This document shows, one piece after another, positions 8,349 to 16,993 of a DNA stretch of 64,000 bases; positions within the stretch are counted from its first letter, which is position 1; each line of letters starts with the position of its first letter. The notes under the pieces were generated by a model. The model searched no databases. It saw nothing but the letters and a program-made list of their open reading frames with translations, and was not told where the DNA came from. This DNA comes from Rhizobium vallis (GTDB taxonomy: Bacteria; Pseudomonadota; Alphaproteobacteria; Rhizobiales; Rhizobiaceae), in NCBI RefSeq assembly GCF_003985155.1, contig NZ_ML133697.1, positions 62,001 to 126,000 of the forward strand, in the 5' to 3' direction. Made by a program: the position numbers and the translations under genes.

Positions 8349-8377
8349 TATATAAAGGGAATGTGACATCCGGTCAA
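8349..8377 (-). promoter_or_regulatory. sigma70-type promoter of rplM-rpsI
   Basis: On the minus strand TTGACC (8377-8372), a 17-base spacer and TATATA (8354-8349) form a near-consensus housekeeping promoter. The predicted transcript start is near 8342, giving a leader of about 117 bases before the rplM start codon. Confidence 0.75.
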
Positions 8378-8538
8378 TATCGCCATTTCCGGCGATCAGA
8401 AAAAAACCAAAGTAAAAACAAATAGTTATGCATATGGTATTGTGATACCTCACATTTATGAGGTGCGGCCGGTGGCGTTTGGCTGTTTTCGCATCGCGTT
8501 TGCCGCGTTTCCGGCCGGTAACAATGCGCAGCCGCAGC

Positions 8539-9417
8539 CTAGCTTTTGAACTCGCGCAGGCATTTCATCATTTCGCGAAGGCCGCGTGTCATATGTTTAT
8601 CCCGGCGGAGAACCATGGCGAGCCGGCGCGCAAGCTTGGGCTTCAACGACGATGTCGCCACGAGACTGGCGCGGTCGCGCTTCAGCGCCAGCCCCGGCAG
8701 GATCGACCAGCCGAGGCCGACGGCGACGAGCTCCTTGATCGCCTCGATGCTGCCGAACTCCATCGCAGGCCGGGTCCTGGTATCCGGGGCGGCCAACCAT
8801 TCGTCGATCGCGCGCCGCGTATTGCCACCTTCATAAAGCAGCAGCGTCCTCTCACGCATGAAGGCGGCATCCGGCCCGCCTTCGGGCATGAGGCTGCCCG
8901 CGGGGGCAACGGCCAGCAATTCCTCCTCATAGAACGGTTCGATCTCGAAACTCCGTCCCGAGGCCGGCAGCGCGACGACGGCGATGTCGAGGCTGTTGGC
9001 CTCGAGATCGCGCAGAATGTCGTCGGCATTGCCGATGTGGACGGTGATTTCGAGACCCGGCATGTTTTTCCTGGCGGCGGCGATTGCGCGGGGAAGCAGA
9101 TGGATCGACGCCGTACCGCCGCTGCCAATTCGCACGCGGCCGCTCGCGCCATCTCGGTACGGCGTCATCGCCTCTTCCGCCGCCGCTGATTCCTGAAGCA
9201 GGCGCCGCGCATGCACGAGCAGATCGAGGCCTGCCGCGGTGGGCTGTGCTCGCCGGCCGACGCGCTCGATCAGCCGGACACCAAGCCGCTGCTCAAGCCC
9301 CTTCACCTGCAGGCTGACGGCCGGCTGCGTCAGTCCCTCTTTGTCGGCGGCAGCTGTGAAGCTTCCGAGATCGGCGACGTTGACGAAAGTCGCAAGCTGA
9401 TCGAGGTTGAGCGCCAT
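8539..9417 (-). CDS. LysR family transcriptional regulator
   Basis: A 292-residue LTTR. The N-terminal winged helix-turn-helix is clear: MALNLDQLATFVNVADLGSF, then AAADKEGLTQPAVSLQVKGL and the wing EQRLGVRLIERVGRRAQPT. The rest is the periplasmic-binding-like effector domain (GRVRIGSGGTASIHLLPRAI, DILRDLEANSLDIAVVALPA, later VAVGLGWSILPGLALKR). The start at 9417 fits family length; an in-frame ATG at 9438 has a slightly better-placed purine stretch, and still longer forms reach into the DUF1127 gene. It is divergent from the DUF1127 gene, whose start is 94 bases away, so the classic LTTR arrangement suggests it may control that gene. Effector unknown. Confidence 0.9.
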   Translation of the reverse strand: MALNLDQLATFVNVADLGSFTAAADKEGLTQPAVSLQVKGLEQRLGVRLIERVGRRAQPTAAGLDLLVHARRLLQESAAAEEAMTPYRDGASGRVRIGSGGTASIHLLPRAIAAARKNMPGLEITVHIGNADDILRDLEANSLDIAVVALPASGRSFEIEPFYEEELLAVAPAGSLMPEGGPDAAFMRERTLLLYEGGNTRRAIDEWLAAPDTRTRPAMEFGSIEAIKELVAVGLGWSILPGLALKRDRASLVATSSLKPKLARRLAMVLRRDKHMTRGLREMMKCLREFKS

Positions 9418-9511
9418 CCCAAAGAAACCCTTATGCATATCATAATTTCCATAAGCTTCTTTCGTGGGAATTTCCAGCGCATCTTTCATCCGTTGAAGAA
9501 AGGAAGAAAAG

Positions 9512-9742
9512 ATGGCTTTGGAAACAGGCGAGATCACCGAAGCGTCCCGCGATATCGCTCCGCCGAAACTCCGTAAGATTATGGGCCTAGCCCTCTGGTT
9601 GCTCGCTGCTATCGAGCTTCGCCTGGAGAAGCGTCACAGCCGCCGCACACTCCTTGACCTGACTGACGACGAGCTTCGCGATGTCGGCCTGACCCGCGCG
9701 CAGGCGACGACCGAGGCATCCAAGTCTTGGTTCTGGTCTTGA
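9512..9742 (+). CDS. DUF1127 domain small protein
   Basis: A 76-residue basic protein with the DUF1127 (YjiS-like) core in its second half: a helix LEKRHSRRTLLDLTDDELRD and the signature VGLTRAQATTEASK, ending in WFW. Family members in alphaproteobacteria include small arginine-rich proteins linked to RNA turnover and stress or phosphate responses; the role here is inferred only from that. The start is supported by GAAAGGAAG upstream. It is transcribed divergently from the LysR regulator. The enoyl-CoA hydratase gene follows after 95 bases. Confidence 0.85.
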   Translation: MALETGEITEASRDIAPPKLRKIMGLALWLLAAIELRLEKRHSRRTLLDLTDDELRDVGLTRAQATTEASKSWFWS

Positions 9743-9837
9743 CCGTAGCGGCTTATGTTGTGAGCGGATCCTGCTCGAAATTGCCGGCGCCTTGTGGCAG
9801 AAGTTCTGTCTGGAAATCGAGAGCAGGGAGCAGCATC

Positions 9838-10668
9838 ATGGCCGAGATCTTATCCTTCCCGGACGCAGACAGGATGGAGGAGGGCGGACTGCTGGCCCGG
9901 TCGCTGCGGGACGGCGTGTTGCGGCTCGTGCTCAACAATCCGCCGACCAACGTGCTGTCGATGGCGCTTCTCGAAGTGCTGATGGTTGCGCTCGAAACGG
10001 CCGAGGCGGATCCGGAGGTGCGCGTCGTCGTCATCGCCTCCACCGGCAACGTCTTTTCGGCCGGCCATGACCTTAAGGAACTTACGGCCCATCGCGCCGA
10101 TGAAGATCAAGGCACCGGCTTCTTTGAAAGAACCTTCCGGCTCTGCGCCGATCTGATGCTGAAAATCGCGCATCTGCCGAAGCCCGTCATCGCCGAGGTT
10201 GACGGACTTGCCACGGCCGCGGGCTGCCAGCTCGTGGCCTCCTGCGATCTGGCGATCTGCACCGACACAGCGACATTCTGCACGCCGGGTGTCAACATCG
10301 GTTTGTTCTGCTCGACGCCGATGGTGGCCGTGAGCCGTGCCGCCCATCGCAAACAGGCAATGGAGATGCTGCTGACCGGCGAAACGATCGACGCCTCGAC
10401 CGCCAAGGATTTCGGTCTCGTCAATCGTATCGTGCCGAAACAATATCTGGCGCAGGTGGTCTCCAAATATGCCGGGGTCATCGCCAGCAAATCGCCTTTG
10501 ACCCTGAAGATCGGCAAGGAAGCCTTCTACCGGCAGCTCGAACTGCCGGTGGAGGCGGCATATGATTATACTGCTAGGGTGATGGTCGAAAATATGCTGA
10601 CGCAGGATGCGCAAGAAGGGATCGGCGCCTTTCTCGGCAAGCGCACGCCGGAATGGAAGGGCGAGTGA
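9838..10668 (+). CDS. enoyl-CoA hydratase/isomerase family protein
   Basis: A 276-residue crotonase-fold protein. The oxyanion-hole segments are visible: STGNVFSAGHDLKELTAH in the first, and VDGLATAAGCQLVASCDLAI in the second, where most hydratases have one catalytic glutamate after GGG; here the position reads AAGCQL, so the exact reaction is uncertain. Later motifs AMEMLLTGETIDASTAKDFG and VNRIVP are standard. The start at 9838 has GGGAG about nine bases upstream. Its TGA directly abuts the TCA of the convergent DMT gene, forming TGATCA with no terminator between. Confidence 0.85.
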   Translation: MAEILSFPDADRMEEGGLLARSLRDGVLRLVLNNPPTNVLSMALLEVLMVALETAEADPEVRVVVIASTGNVFSAGHDLKELTAHRADEDQGTGFFERTFRLCADLMLKIAHLPKPVIAEVDGLATAAGCQLVASCDLAICTDTATFCTPGVNIGLFCSTPMVAVSRAAHRKQAMEMLLTGETIDASTAKDFGLVNRIVPKQYLAQVVSKYAGVIASKSPLTLKIGKEAFYRQLELPVEAAYDYTARVMVENMLTQDAQEGIGAFLGKRTPEWKGE

Positions 10669-11505
10669 TCACGCAAGCTTTAACATCAGTCCGCCGATTG
10701 CGATAACGACGCCGGCGACGTAGCGCCAGATGCTGGCCTTTTCCTTGAATACGGTGACTGAGATCACCAGCGCAAAGAGAATCGCGGTTTCGCGCAAGGC
10801 GGCAACGGTCGCGACCGGGGCTTTCGTCATCGCCCAGAGCGCCAGCCCATAGGAAGCGATCGAGCCCGCGCCGCCGATGAGGCCACGCCACCAGTTGCGG
10901 CGAATATGCCGGGCCACGGCCAAGGTGCCACGCTGGGATGTCGCCCAGGCAAACAGCAGGACGGGCGGCAGCAGCGACATCCACAATGTGTAGGAAACCG
11001 CATTGCCCGAAAGGCGCGCGCCGATGCCGTCGACATAGGTGTAGCTGGCGATGACGCAGGCATTGGCGAGCGAGAAGATGACGGCGCGGCCGCTGCCGTG
11101 CCGCGCCTCCAGAGCGAGCGTCAGGACGCCGACCGAGATCGTCATGATGCCGGCAAGAGTGCCGACGGAGAGATTTTCATGCAGGATAAACCCGCTCGTC
11201 GCGGCAATCAGCACCGGTGCGCAGCCGCGCATCAGTGGATAGACGAGGCCGATATCGCCGGTCCGGTAGGCGGCGGCGACCAGTTGGAAATAGGCGAATT
11301 GCAGGATGGCCGACGCGCCGATGAAGGGCCAGGCGGCGGTTTGCGGCAACGGCAGGAAGGCCAGGAACGGCAGCGCCGAAACCGCGCCGCCAGCCGAGAT
11401 CAGTGCTGCATCCAACGATTTATCGCTACCGGCTTTGACGATGGCGTTCCATGTCGCATGCAGCAATGCGCCGAAGAGAACGAGCAGGATAACGTCGACA
11501 GGCAA
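10669..11505 (-). CDS. EamA/DMT superfamily transporter
   Basis: A 278-residue membrane protein with ten hydrophobic spans arranged as two EamA repeats; the first begins LFGALLHATWNAIVKAGSDK and the second around FSLANACVIASYTYVDGIGA. The late motif APVATVAALRETAILFALVI followed by FKEKASIWRYVAGVVIAIGG is the usual end of the second EamA repeat. DMT carriers move amino acids, nucleosides, vitamins or other metabolites; no substrate can be named. Its stop codon touches that of the convergent enoyl-CoA hydratase gene. Confidence 0.88.
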   Translation of the reverse strand: MPVDVILLVLFGALLHATWNAIVKAGSDKSLDAALISAGGAVSALPFLAFLPLPQTAAWPFIGASAILQFAYFQLVAAAYRTGDIGLVYPLMRGCAPVLIAATSGFILHENLSVGTLAGIMTISVGVLTLALEARHGSGRAVIFSLANACVIASYTYVDGIGARLSGNAVSYTLWMSLLPPVLLFAWATSQRGTLAVARHIRRNWWRGLIGGAGSIASYGLALWAMTKAPVATVAALRETAILFALVISVTVFKEKASIWRYVAGVVIAIGGLMLKLA

Positions 11506-11981
11506 GGGGGCAAATCCGGAAAGGAGATGAAAGAGAGGAAACGCCTCGCCATAGGCGGCCTAAATTTTTGAAAAGACAACTGCGATTTGCACGAAAATGA
11601 ACAGGAGGGGTCCCGCCCACGTTCAGAAGGGCAACTGGCATCCTTCCAATAGATGAACAATGACCACCATTGGAGCAATTTTTACGTGCGCGCGACATGC
11701 GTTCAATCTGCGTTACACTTTCAACTATGAGATGTTTCTAATGGATGCGGGAACATAAAGCGGCGTTATCGCGAACAAAAGGAGAAACCATCCGGAGCGC
11801 TTCGGTAGCCGATTATTCTATGCTGCTGAAATATAGATATTCTTCTATAACTTTGACATAGGGGAAATTTAAGCTGCTGATTGTATAATCTATAATAAAT
11901 CGCAGCGCGGGATTGAACGTGAGCACGTCTCAATCGCGAGAACCGTGCAGCTTGCGCGTCCGTCAAAGCCGCCGAAAAACA
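11506..11981. other. 476-bp AT-richer region without a supported gene
   Basis: The stretch lies between the start of the DMT gene and the end of a small exported-protein gene. It is distinctly richer in A and T than its neighbours around 11690-11910. Short open frames on both strands lack ribosome-binding sites and family features. It probably holds the promoter of the DMT gene. I saw no convincing RNA gene, repeat or terminator. Confidence 0.4.
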
Positions 11982-12305
11982 TCAAAGCTGATGATGCGGA
12001 ACGAAAAGCATCCCGTCAAGGTTGTCGATGGTCTGGCAGTTCAGAACTGGGCAGCGGGGATCGTCTTTCGAAGGGATATGCGTCCATTCCGCATAATCGG
12101 TCACGTCGCAATAATTGCTGTTGCGGACATAGCGATCGTAGAGCGGCAGGCCTCGGGGAGACTGGTAGCGGAAGATGACGGCGCCCTGATTGTGGATGGT
12201 GGCGCGAATGCTCGCACAGCTCATCGAGAGCGGATTGTAGCGCGAAATCGCCAGCGCCGGCGAGGCGGCGAGCACAAATGTGAGGGCTAGAGCGATTTTT
12301 TTCAT
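11982..12305 (-). CDS. small exported protein of unknown function
   Basis: A 107-residue protein with a clear Sec signal peptide: MKKIALALTFVLAASPALA, cleavage expected after ALA. The mature part is about 88 residues and has four cysteines (SMSCASIR, NYCDV, RCPVLNCQ), which could form two disulfides in the periplasm. The start at 12305 has AGGATG just upstream. No family is recognised beyond a rhizobial conserved-hypothetical look. The gene is divergent from the CoA-binding protein gene, whose start is 117 bases away. Confidence 0.72.
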   Translation of the reverse strand: MKKIALALTFVLAASPALAISRYNPLSMSCASIRATIHNQGAVIFRYQSPRGLPLYDRYVRNSNYCDVTDYAEWTHIPSKDDPRCPVLNCQTIDNLDGMLFVPHHQL

Positions 12306-12422
12306 CGAATCATCCTCATAGGCATCCAATTTCTATATACGGAAACGACGTGCAGCCGGTTTCACGGAAACGCAAAAATATGCGAGCCGCGCCGAAGGGC
12401 GTTCGGGAGTGGAGAAACGGAT

Positions 12423-12851
12423 ATGAACCACGACACCTACACGGATGACTATCTCGCCGAGATCCTGCGTTCGATAAAGACCATCGCCCTGACCGGCGCT
12501 TCGCCCAATCCGGCGCGGCCGAGCAACGGCGTGATGGGATATCTGCTGTCGCGCGGCTATGAGGTCATTCCCGTCAATCCGGGGCAGGCGGGCAAACAGA
12601 TCCAGGGCCGCACCGTCTATACCCGGCTTGCCGACATTCCCGTGCCGATCGACATGGTCGACGTATTTCGCGCCGCCGAATATCTGGATGGAGTCGTCGA
12701 CGAGGCAATGGCGCTGAAGCCGCTGCCGAAGGTCATCTGGGCCCAGCTCGGCGTTCGCGACGATGCGGCTGCGGCAAAGGCGGAGGCGGCCGGCATCAAG
12801 GTGATAATGGACCGCTGTCCTGCGATAGAGTATCCCCGTCTCATTGCCTGA
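12423..12851 (+). CDS. CoA-binding domain protein (YccU-like)
   Basis: A 142-residue Rossmann-type CoA-binding protein. The nucleotide-binding start is IKTIALTGASPNPARPSNGVM, followed by SRGYEVIPVNPGQAGKQIQG, IDMVDVFRAAEYLDGVVDEA and the final strand VIMDRCPAIEYPRL. This matches the stand-alone YccU group, related to the CoA-binding domain of succinyl-CoA synthetase. Function in the cell is not established. It is followed by the sulfhydrylase gene after 117 bases on the same strand, a pairing seen in related bacteria. Confidence 0.88.
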   Translation: MNHDTYTDDYLAEILRSIKTIALTGASPNPARPSNGVMGYLLSRGYEVIPVNPGQAGKQIQGRTVYTRLADIPVPIDMVDVFRAAEYLDGVVDEAMALKPLPKVIWAQLGVRDDAAAAKAEAAGIKVIMDRCPAIEYPRLIA

Positions 12852-12968
12852 GATGCGATCGGCTGAGACGGATTTTTCACGGAACGCCCATGGGTTGAAA
12901 CGGATCGCCGTTAACTTTGGCCTTGGAGCGGCTATGATCCCGCCCGTCAGCAATAACTGGAGGACGAC

Positions 12969-14252
12969 ATGGCCAAGAACGATCCGGGATTCAACACGTT
13001 GGCGATCCACGCGGGCGCACAGCCCGACCCGGCGACTGGCGCCCGGGTAACGCCTATCTACCAGACGACCGCTTTCGTCTTCAACGATTCCGATCATGCC
13101 GCTGCCCTTTTTGGCTTGCAGGCCTTCGGCAATATCTACACCCGCATCATGAACCCGACGCAGGCGGTGCTCGAAGAGCGCGTGGCAGCGCTCGAGGGCG
13201 GCACGGCCGCCCTTGCCGTCGCCTCCGGCCATGCGGCGCAAGTGCTCGTCTTCCATAATATCATGCGTCCCGGCGAAAATTTCATCGCCGCCCGCAGGCT
13301 CTACGGCGGCTCGATCAACCAGTTCGGCCACGCCTTCGACAATTTCGGCTGGCAGGTGCGCTGGGCCGATTCCGACGATCCCGCAAGCTTCGAAAGCCAG
13401 ATCGACGATAAGACGCGGGGCATCTTCATCGAGAGCCTGGCCAATCCCGGCGGCACCTTCGTCGATATTGCCGCGATCGCCGAGGTTGCGCATCGCAACG
13501 GCCTGCCGCTGATCGTCGACAATACGATGGCGACGCCCTATCTCATCCGCCCGATCGAACACGGCGCCGACATCGTCGTGCATTCGCTGACGAAGTTTCT
13601 CGGCGGCCACGGCAATTCCATGGGCGGCCTCATCGTCGACGGCGGCACCTTCGACTGGTCGAAGTCGGGCAATTACCCGATGCTGTCGAGCCCGCGACCG
13701 GAATATAACGGCATGGTCCTGCACGCGACGTTCGGCAATTTCGCCTTTGCGATTGCTGCCCGCGTACTCGGCTTGCGCGACCTCGGGCCGGCGATCTCGC
13801 CCTTCAACGCTTTCCTGATCCTGACCGGCATCGAGACGCTGCCGCTCAGGATGCAGCGCCACAGCGACAATGCGATCGCCGTCGCCAGATGGCTGAAGGC
13901 ACATAGCAAGATCGCCTGGGTGAATTATGCCGGTCTCGACGACGATCCGAACCACGCCCTGCAGCAGCGCTACTCGCCGAAGGGCGCAGGCTCCGTCTTC
14001 ACCTTCGGCGTCCAGGGCGGTTATGAGGCCGGCAAGACGCTGGTCGAGGGGCTGGAGCTCTTCTCCCATCTCGCCAATATCGGCGACACGCGGTCGCTTG
14101 TCATCCATCCCGCCTCGACGACGCACCGGCAGCTCAACGACGAACAAAGGATCGCGGCCGGCGCCGGCCCCGATGTTGTGCGCCTTTCCGTCGGCATCGA
14201 GGACGTCAAGGACATCATCGCCGATCTGGAGCAGGCGCTCTCGAAAATCTGA
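12969..14252 (+). CDS. metY: O-acetylhomoserine aminocarboxypropyltransferase (sulfhydrylase)
   Basis: PLP enzyme of the Cys/Met metabolism family; makes homocysteine from O-acetylhomoserine and sulfide in methionine biosynthesis. At 427 residues it has the length of MetY rather than the shorter MetZ or MetB. Motifs: NTLAIHAGAQPDPATGAR at the start, YTRIMNPTQAVLEERVAALE, the cofactor-binding VDNTMATPYLIRPIEHGAD, and the Schiff-base lysine K209 in HSLTKFLGGHGNSMGG. RBS GGAGG lies eight bases before the start. The 117-bp upstream gap was checked for a SAM riboswitch without a convincing match. Acetyl- versus succinyl-homoserine preference is inferred from length. Confidence 0.88.
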   Translation: MAKNDPGFNTLAIHAGAQPDPATGARVTPIYQTTAFVFNDSDHAAALFGLQAFGNIYTRIMNPTQAVLEERVAALEGGTAALAVASGHAAQVLVFHNIMRPGENFIAARRLYGGSINQFGHAFDNFGWQVRWADSDDPASFESQIDDKTRGIFIESLANPGGTFVDIAAIAEVAHRNGLPLIVDNTMATPYLIRPIEHGADIVVHSLTKFLGGHGNSMGGLIVDGGTFDWSKSGNYPMLSSPRPEYNGMVLHATFGNFAFAIAARVLGLRDLGPAISPFNAFLILTGIETLPLRMQRHSDNAIAVARWLKAHSKIAWVNYAGLDDDPNHALQQRYSPKGAGSVFTFGVQGGYEAGKTLVEGLELFSHLANIGDTRSLVIHPASTTHRQLNDEQRIAAGAGPDVVRLSVGIEDVKDIIADLEQALSKI

Positions 14253-14266
14253 GATCAGTGGGATCA

Positions 14267-14620
14267 ATGGTGACCATGGCAAATTTCATCACCTTCGGCA
14301 TTGATGGCGTCGAACCCGAGTTCGGCGCCCCGGAGCCCGGCCGGATCATCTCAGGTGATCCGCAATTCCGCACCTGGAATCTGGAGGAGGCCGCAGGCGG
14401 CGTCTATTCCGGCATCTGGGAGGCGACGCCGGGCAAGTGGCGGATCGTTTACGAGGAGTGGGAATATTTCAGCCTGCTCTCCGGTCATTCGATCGTGACG
14501 GAAGACGGCGGCGAGCCGGTTCATTTGAAGACGGGCGATCGGATGATCCTCAGGCCGGGCTTCAAGGGAACGTGGGAAGTCGTTGAAACGACTCGCAAGG
14601 ACTATGTGATCAAGGTCTGA
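14267..14620 (+). CDS. cupin domain protein (DUF861-like)
   Basis: A 117-residue single-domain cupin. The core YSGIWEATPGKWRIVYEEWE, then YFSLLSGHSIVTEDGG and TGDRMILRPGFKGTWEVVE matches the Cupin_3/DUF861 type often annotated as ethanolamine utilisation EutQ-like. Three in-frame starts are close together; the ATG at 14267 is chosen because GTGGGA is correctly spaced, the ATG at 14276 is also possible. It follows metY by 14 bases and is probably co-transcribed with it. Substrate unknown. Confidence 0.8.
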   Translation: MVTMANFITFGIDGVEPEFGAPEPGRIISGDPQFRTWNLEEAAGGVYSGIWEATPGKWRIVYEEWEYFSLLSGHSIVTEDGGEPVHLKTGDRMILRPGFKGTWEVVETTRKDYVIKV

Positions 14621-14627
14621 GCGGCGG

Positions 14628-14654
14628 CCGCAAACCGTCTGTCCCGGTTTGCGG
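14628..14654 (+). terminator. hairpin terminator after the cupin gene
   Basis: Perfect 10-bp stem CCGCAAACCG / CGGTTTGCGG with a 7-base loop, eight bases after the cupin stop. The following sequence is only mildly T-rich, so efficiency is uncertain. Confidence 0.6.
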
Positions 14655-14836
14655 CGACATTGGGTCTTTCCTCCGCAAATTGCGATGTCTCTTTGCCGGA
14701 TACAAGGCTTTTGATCTTTCGCATTAATGCTACCTACATCGTCAAATGCTAAACGTTATCCGCAGCGCATTGCGGACATGATGTCTCCTGCCGTCCCCAC
14801 AGACATGACCTTGCAATCGATCTTTTCGGAATTTGC

Positions 14837-16966
14837 ATGTCGTCGAAACTTGCAGGTAGGCACGTTCGAGCCCAGACGTTTTCCATTATCGCGACAACCG
14901 TCTGCTTCCTTGTCGTCGCCCTCGTACTGACCGGGCTCATGAGCCATGTTGTGGTCACGATGACTCGGTCGGCAAACGAGATCGATGATGCCAGGGCCAA
15001 TCGCGCCGCCCGTGCGGCAATCGCAGCCTTTGTCAGTCGCCTGAGCGCGACGACGCGGGATAACGCCGTGTGGGACGATGCCTATAGCGCGACCTCATCT
15101 GCGACAGCAGCCGATTGGGCCTATGAAAATTGGGGGAAAACCACCGAGGACTACCCGCTATACGACGGCGCGATCGTAATCGGCCCCAACGGGTCCTCGA
15201 TCATTTCCGCTTATGTAAAAGGCAAGCCTTTCCAGCCGGGCGCGTTTTTCGGTGAAGCCTTTTATCGGCAGATCGATGCAGCCGCCGATCCGGGGCAGGC
15301 GCCGATCATCAATTTCATCAGGACCGAAAACGGTCTCGCGCTGATCGCGTCACAGGCAATCCAGCCCTTCACGATAGAAGGCGAACTGCCGAAGCTCAGC
15401 GTGCTGACCTTTTACAAGGAATTCACGTCGGAAGTTCTCGACACGCTTTCCAACGAACACGAACTTGAAGGGTTGCGCCTTGCTGCCACGCCCGAGCCGG
15501 GTCTGCTGGACACGCCAATCACGGATATGCGGGGTCAGGTTATCGGCCATCTTGTCTGGCCCAGCAAAGCGCCGGGAAGCGCCGTCTTTCATCAGGTCTA
15601 TCCCTATGTTGCAGCCGCTAGCATCATCCTCGTGCTGTTCCTGGCCGGCGTTCTGCTGGTAGGTGCATCCGAGGCGCGGCGCCTGCGCCAACTGGCTCAA
15701 ACGGCGCGTTTCGAGGCAAACCACGATAGCCTGAGCGGACTGTTGAACAGGCATGGGCTTCTCAGCCTGCTGGAAGAGCCGGAGGGCTCGGATTCTTCGC
15801 CGCCCCGGCTCCATCTGGTCGATCTCGATGGCTTCAAGGCCGTCAACGATGCCTGGGGGCATGCGGTGGGGGACGATTTGATCCGGATGGTCTCGACCGC
15901 GCTGATATCGTGCCATCCGGAAGTCGTTGCCGCAGCCCGGCTCGGGGGCGACGAGTTCGCGCTGGTGCAGGTCGGGTCCGCCTCGGGCGAGGAGATGGAA
16001 AGAACCATTCTGGCGCTATTTGCCGAACCCTTCAAAATCGACGGACGGACGATCGAGGTTGGAGCAAGCATCGGCACTACCGTCCGCACCACAGACGTTT
16101 CGCCGCTGGAACTTCTTCGCAGGGCGGATATGGCTCTCTATCGTGCCAAGGCAAATGGCCGAGGTCAGGCGGTCGAATACGATTTCGAGCTGGACCGGGA
16201 GCGCCAACGGGTCGCCGAACTGGAAGGCCAGTTGAAGGGCGCCATCAATGATGGCGCCATCGAAGCCGTCTTCCAACCTCTCGTCTCCGCCTCGACCGGC
16301 GCTGTTACCGGCCTTGAGGCACTGGCGCGTTGGCGGAGTTCAACCGGAAATATCAGCCCGGAGATTTTCATCCCTCTTGCCGAAAGATGCGGCCTCATCG
16401 ATGCGCTCGGCGCTCACATGCTGAAAACATCGATCGAGCATGCCAGGAACTGGCCCGATCTGGCGTTGTCGGTGAACGTCTCGCCCATCCAGCTCTGCAA
16501 TCCGGAATTTGCCGCCGAAGTGATCTCGCTCCTGCAGGAACTCGATTTCGATCCGCATCGCCTCACATTGGAGATCACCGAAGGCGTTCTGATCACGAAT
16601 CCGGATCAGGCCCGGCGCTCGATAGACCAGCTCAAGCGCGTCGGCATCAAGTTCGCGCTCGATGACTTCGGCTGCGGTTACGCCAGCATCGGCGCGTTGC
16701 GGCAGTTTGGCTTTGATCGCATGAAGATCGACCGCTCGCTGGTGTCCGCTCTCGACGAGGCGACGAATGGCGCGGATGTTCTTCGGGCAACCATCTCTCT
16801 CGCGACTGCCCTGCAGATTCCGGTCACCGCCGAAGGGATCGAGAATAGCCGCCAGGCTGCGATCCTGCGGGATGCCGGGTGCGATCAGCTTCAAGGGTAC
16901 CTGATCGGCAAGCCCATGTCGGCCCGCGACATATCCAGCAGGCTGCAGGAAGAGGCCGCTGCCTAA
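14837..16966 (+). CDS. membrane CHASE4-GGDEF-EAL cyclic-di-GMP enzyme
   Basis: A 709-residue sensor with both a diguanylate cyclase and a phosphodiesterase domain. Order: membrane span about 14-38; periplasmic CHASE4-type sensor about 50-250 (note RDNAVWDDAYSAT and WAYENWGKT); second span about 255-280; GGDEF domain about 290-450 with intact GGDEF at 370-374; EAL domain about 460-700 with EAL at 494-496, DDFGCGYAS, KIDRSLV, AEGIEN and QGYLIGKP. Both catalytic signatures look intact, so either activity is possible and may be switched by the sensor. Ribosome-binding sequence is weak. It stands alone; a decayed pstB end follows 28 bases after the stop. Confidence 0.93.
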   Translation: MSSKLAGRHVRAQTFSIIATTVCFLVVALVLTGLMSHVVVTMTRSANEIDDARANRAARAAIAAFVSRLSATTRDNAVWDDAYSATSSATAADWAYENWGKTTEDYPLYDGAIVIGPNGSSIISAYVKGKPFQPGAFFGEAFYRQIDAAADPGQAPIINFIRTENGLALIASQAIQPFTIEGELPKLSVLTFYKEFTSEVLDTLSNEHELEGLRLAATPEPGLLDTPITDMRGQVIGHLVWPSKAPGSAVFHQVYPYVAAASIILVLFLAGVLLVGASEARRLRQLAQTARFEANHDSLSGLLNRHGLLSLLEEPEGSDSSPPRLHLVDLDGFKAVNDAWGHAVGDDLIRMVSTALISCHPEVVAAARLGGDEFALVQVGSASGEEMERTILALFAEPFKIDGRTIEVGASIGTTVRTTDVSPLELLRRADMALYRAKANGRGQAVEYDFELDRERQRVAELEGQLKGAINDGAIEAVFQPLVSASTGAVTGLEALARWRSSTGNISPEIFIPLAERCGLIDALGAHMLKTSIEHARNWPDLALSVNVSPIQLCNPEFAAEVISLLQELDFDPHRLTLEITEGVLITNPDQARRSIDQLKRVGIKFALDDFGCGYASIGALRQFGFDRMKIDRSLVSALDEATNGADVLRATISLATALQIPVTAEGIENSRQAAILRDAGCDQLQGYLIGKPMSARDISSRLQEEAAA

Positions 16967-16993
16967 TGCCCATGGGGGGCCTCGCCGTCGCCG

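Noticed and set aside
11766..11966. 66-residue frame on the minus strand
   Set aside because: No ribosome-binding site, unusual composition and no recognisable domain; lies in an AT-richer intergenic region.
12852..12968. SAM-II riboswitch upstream of metY
   Set aside because: Such elements occur before methionine genes in alphaproteobacteria, and a GGCTGAGACGGAT / GGTTGAAACGGAT direct repeat drew attention, but the conserved core and pseudoknot of SAM-II could not be laid out.
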